38,388 bases of DNA from NCBI GenBank assembly GCA_001931905.2, contig MSJI02000456.1, positions 1 through 38,388 on the forward strand, read 5' to 3'. The stretch comes from Cladosporium sp. IMV 00045. Its lineage: Eukaryota; Ascomycota; Dothideomycetes; Cladosporiales; Cladosporiaceae. Both the position numbers and the translations under genes were made by a program. The notes under the pieces were generated by a model. The model was not told the origin of the DNA. It saw nothing but the letters and a program-made list of their open reading frames with translations, and made no database searches. This document shows positions 30,230-38,388 of the stretch, piece by piece (the stretch's first letter is position 1; the number at the start of each line of letters is the position of its first letter).

Positions 30230-31742
30230 TTTGGCGGTGTCTGGCAGGAGAGGGTTAGGGGGGCGAGTTTGCGGGTATGGGAGGTGGTGTGTGCCTTGCG
30301 TGGTGGATAGCTCGTATGCAAGTCGCTCGAAGCGTGAGTGTTTGCAGCGGAGGGACAGCTTCTCGAGTTGGAAGCCGACGTTGGCGAGAGTGACACCCGG
30401 CGTATGAAATGATGGAAGCGGTTTGAACAGCGGAGCTTGAGAGTGTGTCTGACTTGAGAGTGTGTCTACGGGAGGAATGTCTTGGTGTTTGTATGTGAGA
30501 GGTGTGGGTGTGATTGCAGGTGGCGAGTTATGTATGCAGGTGCATGTATGTGAGGCGGCGAGTCAAGTTGAGAGAGCAGTGAAGATGGATGGATGTGGAA
30601 GACGATGGACAGACAACCGGACAGACTTCAGCAGCGGAAGATGGAGATGCTAGCTAGGCTCGGCCGAGGAAGATGACATTCTCCTCCCTCTCTCTCCGGC
30701 ACTCTGATGGTCAATCATCCGAAGATGTGGATATGTCTGTCTGATGGTCTGCCACTTGGATGCGCAGCTGTGAAGAGGCGGTCTGATCAAGGAGGTGTTG
30801 GTGGTGGTGCTGGTCGTGCTGCTGCTATGCACCCGGCCACCGGGTTGATGCTGTTGACCCTGCACGCTCGGATAGCCACATGTCATGAAGACATTTCAAT
30901 CAATCGAGTGAATATGTTGGTCCACCGTCGTTGGTAGAAACTGGAAAAGAAGCTGACCCTGCACTAAACACAACCCTACCCGAGAAGATATCGCCTTATT
31001 ACAGCATGTTCCAGAGTCAAAACACACTCGACACCTGCCATCTGCTAACAAATCACGCGAATGCACATCATGCTTCCGAATACCCCCACTATATCCTTCA
31101 ACGGCCCGCCACAAGTTCGCCGGCCAGAACCCCGCTGACTTCATTGCTGCCATATCGTCATCGTCGTTCATCGACAAATCCATCACCAACGCACATGCGA
31201 TCACTCGCATTCTCTTCTCCCGCCGTTCTCCCAATTCACCATAATCCAATTAATGGGTCTGCTGTCTGCGAAAGGTTAGTTCCGCCGTGCTAGCAGGCCT
31301 CGTGTTTGGCCTCTGCAAATGCACGCTCCCATCCGTATCATCTATCTATATGCCGTGCATCGCCAGCTGTGCTGTGTGAAGCTCCATCCCCGCCTGCCTT
31401 CTTCCTACCAACCACCGATTTGATTGCATCTCATCATTCCTGCTGCACCACTCCACCCCAAACACAAACACCAACACAACACAACAACGCACATCACTCT
31501 ATCTGTCGACCAGTACAACATTGGGCCTCGACCGTCAGCACTTTCATCACTGCCCAAGCACGACTCTGTTGCTCATCATCCACCAAACCAATTTCATCGG
31601 CATCTGCACACCTTCCATCTCCAGCCAACAAAGCTGCCCTCGAGCTTTCATCCCCGCACCTGCATAAGGCAAACCTGGCCTTACCCTACCCGACTTTATA
31701 CTTCTCCAACGGCCACCTACGCACGCACGCACGAGCCCAGCA
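30230..31742. promoter_or_regulatory. Divergent intergenic region (DDI1 / GNAT gene)
   Basis: 1.5 kb between divergent genes, so both promoters lie here. The 300 bp before the acetyltransferase are pyrimidine- and CA-rich (for example around 31440-31500), typical of a long fungal leader. No conserved ORF, RNA gene or operator was recognised. Confidence 0.5.
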
Positions 31743-33013
31743 ATGCCTCGTGACCTCCAGTCCCTCGCCAAAGAGCAAGCCATGTCGGATACGAGTCCGC
31801 TTGAACGCGCCCAGCAAGACGACTCCAAGGAACAGTTCGCCCACGAGAAAGGACCCCAACAAAACAAGCAGCAAGAAGAAGACAAGAAAGAAGACCAACC
31901 AGAAGGAACCATGTTCGCCAACCTCGCCAACAGCGTCTCGCGTGACGACAGCAATCCCCAGCGCGATGACTTGCATCCATACACCCAGACCCTTACTCTG
32001 AGCGACGTCGACAGCTGCACAATCCTCGAAGAAGCCGCCTTTCCACCCAATGAACGCGCCACCAGGGAGAAGGTAAGCCCGTCTTGTCGACCTCATTTCA
32101 TTTACTCGTGCAGGACACACCTGCCATTCTGGTGACATGCCCTCCGTGTGTTCACTCAAACACCCTTTCACATCTTCCTGCATGCGTTGGCCTCTTGTCC
32201 TTCCCTAGTGCTGTGCCTGTGTCCTGCTAGTCTGAAGTGGGATCATGCCCGTTCGGGAAGGAGCACGTGATATTTTGTTCAGTCCTCTGCATTGTTGTCT
32301 GCATTACACTACACTGCAGTACACAACTTCCAGCACGACGAGACTACACGCTCTGTACTGTCTTCTTCTCGGATCTTCCCCGATTCGTGAAACGACCCAT
32401 TTCAGCACCCATTCCCTAACCGCACACTCACATCCATGCATAAAACCACAGAAATCGACAAAACAACCCCTCCACCAAATCAAAAAGAACCACCAAATAA
32501 CACACCCTCCCAGTTCCGTTACCGCCTAGGCAAATGCTCCGAACTCTCCCTCGGCATCTTCACCTCCCACGAAGGCGACGACATCCCCACAGCCGCCACC
32601 TCCGCCCCCGTCTACAGCGGCGCGCCTGACCGCAAATCCGTCCTCCTCGGGCACATAGTCGCCACGAAAACGACTTCCATCGTCGTAACCGACGCCGACA
32701 TGTCGATCCCCACAGAAACCAACCCGCGCTGGGCAACAGGCCCGAAGGCCGCACGGCGGCCATCCACTCGCTTGCCGTCCTGCCTCAGTTCCAGCACAAG
32801 GGGCTCGGTTCTACGCTGATGAAAGCTTATTTGGACCGCCTGGCGAAGCAGGACGTGGTCGATCGCGCGGCGCTGATTGCGCACGAGGAGATGATCCCGT
32901 ATTACGAGAAGTTCGGGTTCAAGAACAAGGGCAAGAGCGCGGCGCAGTTTGGGGGCGGGGGCTGGTTTGATATGGTCAAGGATATTAGCGCGGAGGAGGA
33001 TGAGGATGCGTAG
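31743..33013 (+). CDS. GNAT-family N-acetyltransferase (polyamine/arylalkylamine type), frameshifted
   Basis: Probably acetylates polyamines or aryl-alkylamines with acetyl-CoA (yeast Paa1/AANAT-like); substrate inferred. Exon 1 (31743-32072): a disordered, Glu/Gln/Lys-rich N-terminus, then TLSDVDSCTILEEAAFPPNE. A 441-nt intron (32073-32513, GTAAGC to CCCAG) is long for this genome. It joins in phase to FRYRLGKCSELSLGIFTSHE and VLLGHIVATKTTSIVV. At 32739-32743 the frame breaks. The upstream frame would end at 32819, while the GNAT motif A (SLAVLPQFQHKGLGSTLM, with the acetyl-CoA loop Q-x-x-G-x-G) and EEMIPYYEKFGFKNKG are in another frame. They fit if one base is missing at CCC 32741-32743. 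The restored frame would give about 276 aa. No GT-AG intron explains the shift, so this is a sequencing error or a real loss of function. Confidence 0.75.
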
Positions 33014-33593
33014 ATTCTTGTCCTGACTGAAGTTTTTTTTTTTTTTTTTTTTCTTTTTGATGTTTCTGAAAATCATACATTGCATGACACCTTTCCAGCC
33101 CGCCCCTCTTTGCATTTTTGATTTATCTTCAATCTCATTCTTTTATGTTGAAAAGAGAAAAAACAATCTCATTCTGTTGATTCTTGTACATCTTTTGACT
33201 TCTTGGGGAGTAAAATCGATTGACCCAAAGATTGACCACTAAGGGGGAAACGAGGAGAAATGTACCCAAGGAGAGACAAAAGAAGAGAAGAAGAAGAAGA
33301 GAAGCCCTCCTTCTCGGGCAAGAGCGTCGATTTACTCTAATAACTAATAAAAGGGACGACGACCAAATACACCTGAGCCAGTCTCCTAACTCCCGTCTTT
33401 TCAACAGAGAGGGAGAGAGAGAGCAAAGGAATCTCACCGAAGTTTTACAGATCGATTGGGATGGACATCACTTCAAAATCCCCATTTCGATTCAAAAAAT
33501 ATGGGTAGGTGCCCTTCCACACTCCCTTCGTCAAACCACCCTCATCACCACCACCCCTCCCACACCGCATCCCTCTCCCTCTCTTCAACCAAA
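33014..33593. other. Convergent intergenic region with T20 tract
   Basis: 580 bp between the 3' ends of the acetyltransferase and queuine-transferase genes. A run of 20 T (33033-33052) starts 20 bases after the acetyltransferase stop, and an AAGAAG-rich stretch lies near 33281-33302. Both terminators are expected here; no gene was recognised. Confidence 0.5.
33033..33052. repeat. Homopolymer T20
   Basis: Twenty consecutive T in the 3' flank of the acetyltransferase gene. It is a mononucleotide microsatellite prone to length error in sequencing. Confidence 0.97.
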
Positions 33594-35433
33594 TCACTCA
33601 AGCAAATCCACCCCCACGCCCCTCAAAGCCTCCACCGCCCAGGCAGGGAACTTCTCCTTGTCCCCCCCGTACATTTTCCCAAAATACCCCCTCAGAAAAG
33701 CCGGGAAGCGGTCTTCCAGCACCGCTTCCCTCACCCGCCGCATCAAATCCAACAGAAAGTGCACGTTGTGCATGCTCAGCAGGTGCGCTCCCGCCGTCTC
33801 TTTAGCTGCTGTGTGGAAGATGTACGCGCGCGTGATGCCCAGCCCACCATCGTCACTCGGCGCTCGACAGCAAACGCACCGCACCCTTCCTCGATGGGTC
33901 TGAAATCCTCCGCGAACTGCTGATGGCGCAAATTCAGCGTGCCCGACGCCGTGACCGCGTTGCCGAACCGCGCCGTGCGAGTCGGCCACACGCAATCGAA
34001 CATGTCCGCGCCCAGCGCGACGCTCACGACCAAATCGTCCGGAAACCCAACCCCCATGACGTACCGCGGTTTGCGCTCCGGGAGCAACTCGGTACAAGCA
34101 GAGACGACCTTGCAGTACTCCGACTTGGCTTCGCCGCCGCTCAGGCCGCCGATGGCGATGCCGGGCGTGTCGCGCTCGAGCATGGAGAGGGTGCACTGCC
34201 GGCGCAGCGGGATGTCGAGGCCGCCTTGGATGATGCAGAAGAGGTTCTGCGTGGAGGGGTTGGCGTGCGCGGCGATGCAGCGGTCGAGCCAGCGGATGGA
34301 GCGCTGGGTTGCTTCGGCGATGCGTGTGTGATCCGGGGAGGTGGTGGCGATCACGTCGTCGAGTTGCATTATTATGTCGCTGCCGATGCTGTTTTGGAGG
34401 GAGATGGAGTGTTCGGGGGTGAGGAGCCTGGGGGTTTTTAGTGGATGTGCTTGTTGATTTGAAAAGGGGAGAGAGAGAAATCGCTCGAAAACGTGGTGGG
34501 TGCGTACATGGGTGTTTTGTCGTGCGGGCTTAGGAATCGCACGCCTTCTTCTGTCACTTGCGCGAGTTGGAGGAGGGAGACCATTTGGAAGCTGGAGATG
34601 TTGTTAGCAATCCAGGTCCCATGTCTCTCTTATTGCTGCCTAGAGTTTCACTGGGAGGTGTCTTCTCAGAGGAAGGATCCCGGATCCGCAAAAGAGACGT
34701 ACCCTCCGCTATCTAAAATCCCAATCATCAGTAAGACTTCGCCCCAAAAGGCAAAATTAATCGCTCCACTCTCGTCCAAACAAGAGAATACAAGAGTCAC
34801 ATACCCGTCAAGATATTATGCTTCCACCCCTGCAACTTATGCGCACCACCAATCGTATCCAGTGTCTTCTGGCCCGGTTTGAGACCCCTATTCAATCCAG
34901 ACAAAACCAAATTAGCTCATCACTCCAATCCGATCCAGTTCCAAGTCAAGTCAAGTCAAGGCAACGACCATATCCCAACTCCCACCTTCAATCTCGATCA
35001 TGTCAAAAAAAAAAGAATGATCTGAAAGAGGGAGAGCTAAGAATCCCACTTCTAACGATTCCGCGAAAGTAAGAAAAGACGCTCCAAAACCCACAAATGA
35101 TAAGTATTGTTCAAACAAAGCCTACACCCCGTCTCCTCGAGCTGCTTCGGCGTGAGGCCCTTGAGGGAAGCCTGGGTGGCGACGGGCATGAATATGGGCA
35201 GTTGCACGGAGCCGTGGGGGAGGTGGAGGGTCGCCGCGCGCGCTCGCGTGGTCTTGTCAAGAAGAGTCAGCGAGGTGCTGCAGGCGTATGGGAAAGTAGA
35301 GCAAACAAGTTCTTTTCTGCTCCCTTTGATGGTTCAATGGCGACGACTTACAGAGCATTTCGCCAATAACTCATACCTCAGCGCCGAAGTAGCGGCGTTG
35401 GCGGTGGCGGCTGGGGCGGTGGAGGCATTTCAT
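33594..35433 (-). CDS. Queuine tRNA-ribosyltransferase catalytic subunit (QTRT1/TGT), interrupted frame
   Basis: Exchanges guanine-34 for queuine in GUN-anticodon tRNAs. Exons I can fit: one ending at 35352 ([12 protein letters not shown]); 35095-35252 ([35 protein letters not shown]); 34805-34887 ([14 protein letters not shown]); a 10-nt microexon 34703-34712 (DSGG); 34508-34591 ([19 protein letters not shown]); 33594-34427 ([45 protein letters not shown]). The nucleophile Asp (FDCVWPTR) and the base Asp (DSGGFQ) are present. Near 33880 one base is missing: the zinc site C-x-C-x2-C (CGCVCC) and the C-terminal [17 protein letters not shown] appear only after a frame change, ending at 33594. 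The first exon frame lacks an ATG and meets TGA at 35430-35432, although an ATG lies one frame off at 35431-35433. So the locus is either damaged or mis-sequenced. Confidence 0.82.
34703..34712 (-). other. 10-nt microexon of the queuine transferase gene
   Basis: ATAGCGGAGG on minus, preceded by acceptor TTTTAG and followed by donor GTACGT. Joined to the phase-1 G at 34805 and the C at 34591 it reads Asp-Ser-Gly-Gly before Phe-Gln-Met, the invariant DSGGFQM motif of the TGT family. Confidence 0.88.
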
Positions 35434-36058
35434 CGTCTGTTGAATGGCCCATTATTGCATTGTCATCACTGAAATCGTACTTGCAGAAGGGAAGTCTTGT
35501 GGAGTCACAAGCAGTTGAAGAGGGCCAGAACGTTCGTTTGAAGAAGATGGAAGAACGAGATGAAGTCCGTTCGCGTGGAGAGAGGGAGAGAGAGCATGGG
35601 GATCTATCTGGTTCTGGATTTCGAGCTTTTTCTGCTTGCGGCTTGTCATGAACACCCAACTCACAAGACAATTACCACAATCACGAGCCACGAAAGAATA
35701 CATGTACGTATGCGAAATGCGAGATGAAAATGCTGACGGAGTGAAGAGAGCAAACAATCAATGAATCAATGAAACCAAGCGAGTAATTTTCAAAGTCCTT
35801 CTTGCGAAGTTATACACAATTATTTAGAAGAAAAGGAAAAGAAGTATAGCAGCGAATAAAAATCCAGATCGCACGCGAAGAACGATCAAAAAAACACCAT
35901 CAAAAAAACAAATCTTAAACCGTCGTTAATAAAGCGTCCGTTTCTTTCCCCACCAATTTAGAACCCCCCTTTCCCAGAATAATACATCCTTTTATGCATC
36001 ATCAATCACCATAAACTCCAATTCATATCGCTGCTTCAAATGCCACTTTCAAGAAACT
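35434..36058. other. Intergenic: upstream of queuine transferase gene, 3' side of acetyl-CoA carboxylase
   Basis: 625 bp between two minus-strand genes. It should contain the acetyl-CoA carboxylase 3' UTR (AT-rich, about 35760-36058) and the promoter and perhaps the true 5' exon of the queuine transferase gene. No independent gene was recognised. Confidence 0.45.
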
Positions 36059-38388
36059 TTAAGCCTTAGAAAGACGCTGCAGCACCTCCTCCTTCTCAGC
36101 AACAGGCAGCATGCTGAGGACCTGCATGACACCGGCCAAACCGCCCTCCTTGCTGCTGCGCATGAGAGCAGCAACATCATAAGCGATGGCGTCGCTCTTC
36201 ATTTTCTCGATGCGCTCCTGGATGGTTTTGCGGTTCTCTTCGTACCACACGGCGACGCTCATGTCGTCGGTGCCGAAGGCGGGAAGCTGCGACCAGGCCT
36301 CGAGGGTCTTGAGGCTGGTGGTGCGCGAGGCGGCGAGCTCGCGCGGGGAAGCGGCCGCCATGCGCTTGAGCACGTACTCCTCGTTGAGTCTGCGGCGCAG
36401 GCGCCAGTAGAAGAAGCGGCGCGCGTTGGACCACACGAGGGGCATGCGGATGGTGTCCTTGGCTTGCATGCGGCCGGCGCGGTCGTGCAGGTCCGAGTAC
36501 TGCAGGGCGATCTGCAGGTAGACGGGGAGGAGGAGGTTCTCGCGCTCGGTCATCTTGTTCTTGATCTCCGTCTGCTGCTCCGGGGTGAGATCCTTCTGCA
36601 GGGAGCGGCGCTTCAGGTCGCCGTAGGTGGCGTCCAGACGGGCCATGGTCTCGAGCTGGCGCTCCTTGCGGTACTTAATGCCGACGATACCCTCGGGTTC
36701 GAGGACACCACCACGGGAGTCCTCGTCGGCGTACATCTCCATGAACTGCGGGTTGATGGTAGGGTCGACGACGACCTATGATTTGTTAGTTGAAATTCTT
36801 GCAAGTGTGAGGATCTGTTTGAACTTACCCATGAACCACCGCGAAGCTCACCGAACGGCGGGATGTAAACGAAGACGGGCTGCTCGTACTTGACGAGGGC
36901 GTCGACGATGTAGGAACCGTACTTGAGGACCTCGTTGTACATATCGCGCTGACCACCAGAGAAACCGCGCCAGTTGGCGAGGATCATGAGCGGCAGCTGC
37001 TCACCGTTGTTGAAGTCACGGATGGCCTGCGCGGTCTTGAAGGCAGAGTTGGGGTACCAGACACCGCCAGCCTCGTTGGTGACCTGCTCGATAGAGTCGG
37101 GGTTGGCGGGGTCAGCGGGGGAGACGTTCTCAACAGAGCGAGTCTCAACACCAATGACACCGACAGGGATACCACCAAGGCGGGCACGACCAGTGACGAC
37201 GGTGCGGGCCCAGCCACCGAGAGACTCCTTGAAAGAGTCCTTGTCGAACAGACCGGACAGGAAGCCGTCCTCGGTCTCCTGACCAGCGATCAAGTGACGC
37301 ACATCGTAAGGAGCCTTCTGCGGGGGGTAGAAGGTGATGTCGCGGTCCCAAGAGTCGGCGGACGGGGAGATGGGCACGGGGTTGCCCTTCTTGTCGGGCA
37401 CGAAAGACATCCAGTTGACAATCTTGGAGACACCCTCAAAGTCGTCGTTAGCGGTCATGTGCGAGACACCGTTCTTGTACATGATCTGGGTGCCACCAAG
37501 CTGCAAGTTGGAGGTGTAGACCTCGCGACCCAAGAGCTTGTTGATGGCAGGAGCACCGGTGAGGATGATGGGCTGACCCTCAACCTGGATGGCACGCTGG
37601 CCAAGACGGACAAGGTAGGCACCGATACCGACGGAACGGCAAGTGACGAGAGTGATGGTGAAGATGTCCTCGTAAGCACGAGCAGTCTCACCAGCGATGA
37701 GACCGGAGCCCTTCAGACACTCAACACCGAGACCCTCTTCCTGGCCAATGATGGTGACGACCTGGTGGCGGGTCTCGCCATCAACCTTGATCTCCTTAGT
37801 GATGACGGACTTGAGCGCACCGTCCTCGAAGCGAGCCTTCTTCTCAGGGGTGAGGTAGAGGTACTCGAAGCCAGCCTCGGGGCGGGTCTCATCCCTCCAC
37901 GCAACAGAGAAGTGCGGGATCAGCTCCTCAGCCATGCCAATGCGAGCACCGGAGTTGGCAGACAGGTAGATACGCGGGATGCCAAGCTTGCGAGCGAGCT
38001 CAGAGCACTTGTGGAAGAACTTGTCTTCCTGCGGGCCGAACGAACCAATCTTGAAGGTGATGTCGTTGGAGATGATGATGAAGCGGCGACCGCGGGGGTA
38101 CTCAGGAGTCTTGGCCGTGATGAGCCAACCGACCATGCCAATAGTGTTGGTGCCAGGCTCGCGGTTGACCTCGGCGAGGTTGTCAGAGTCATCGAGCACA
38201 AGCTCGCTGTACTCGATGCACTCGCCGGGGACGGGCTTCTTCTCCTTGAGGCCAGGGTGCTGGGCAACAATGGCGTTCCAGCTGTTTTCAATAGCCTGGC
38301 GGAAGAGCTCGGGGAAGTCGTAGACGTACTGGGTGCCCATGATATGAGCCTTGTAACGCTTCGGCTGGAGCGCACCCTTGGTCTCGTA
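36059..38388 (-). CDS. ACC1: Acetyl-CoA carboxylase, carboxyltransferase end (5' part outside window)
   Basis: Cytosolic, biotin-dependent multidomain enzyme making malonyl-CoA, the committed step of fatty-acid synthesis. About 759 C-terminal residues are visible. Exon 36829-38388 is open from the window edge, in the frame YETKGALQPKRYKAHIMGTQ. A 53-nt intron (36776-36828, GTAAGT, branch CTAAC, acceptor CATAG) joins SW to VVVDPTINPQFMEMYADE, and exon 36059-36775 ends LQRLSKA. The carboxyltransferase domain is complete or nearly so: WLITAKTPEYPRGRRFIIIS, IYLSANSGARIGMAEEL, IGAYLVRLGQRAIQVEG, LGGTQIMYKNGVSH, NWRGFSGGQRDMYNEVLK, YIPPFGELRGGSW, VVVDPTINP. The biotin carboxylase, biotin carrier and central domains must lie beyond 38388. 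The identification is very secure; the yeast name is used for the symbol. Confidence 0.96.

Overview
This window is from a filamentous ascomycete (Pezizomycotina, most likely a Dothideomycete; the class is an inference). Genes are well spaced and on both strands. Introns are short (about 48-110 bp, a few longer) with GTAAGT/GTATGT-type donors and CTAAC/CTGAC-type branch points. The proteins match fungal families: CreA with two C2H2 fingers, a class-2 dihydroorotate dehydrogenase with a long low-complexity insert, Ddi1, Ecm11 and the cytosolic acetyl-CoA carboxylase. No tRNA, rRNA, CRISPR array or transposon was recognised.

Layout, left to right. 1-7.8 kb: Rab GDI (3' end outside the window), mitochondrial ribosomal protein uL29m, an uncharacterised acidic-tailed protein with an in-frame TAG, an F-box-like protein (all minus), then an Ecm11-domain protein (plus). 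7.8-18.9 kb: a gene-poor stretch of about 11 kb whose only convincing gene is creA, the carbon catabolite repressor, at 11.87-13.53 kb (minus). 18.9-21.7 kb: dihydroorotate dehydrogenase and NAD(P)HX epimerase, in tandem on plus. 22.2-25.7 kb: a secreted/type I membrane protein of unknown role and a MOSC-domain (mARC-like) protein, both minus. 26.2-28.2 kb: a RecA/Rad51-paralogue ATPase (plus) interrupted by a 20-N gap and a diverged duplicate of about 0.36-0.39 kb. 28.6-30.2 kb: Ddi1 (minus), whose start codon is split by an intron. 31.7-33.0 kb: a GNAT acetyltransferase (plus) with a one-base frameshift. 33.6-35.4 kb: the catalytic queuine tRNA-ribosyltransferase (minus), with a 10-nt microexon and reading-frame damage. 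36.1-38.4 kb: the carboxyltransferase end of acetyl-CoA carboxylase (minus; 5' end outside the window).

The genes do not form a pathway or cluster. They are mostly housekeeping functions: vesicle traffic, mitochondrial translation, pyrimidine and fatty-acid synthesis, metabolite repair, DNA repair, proteasome shuttling and tRNA modification. creA is the regulatory locus and sits alone in a large non-coding domain.

The most informative observations concern gene structure and sequence integrity. They are the allele-like duplicate around the gap, the microexon carrying a catalytic aspartate, the intron-split ATG, and several reading-frame breaks between 31.7 and 35.5 kb. The duplicate would fit an assembly of a heterozygous, diploid or hybrid fungus, but that is a hypothesis. 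I found no convincing wholly new biological system.
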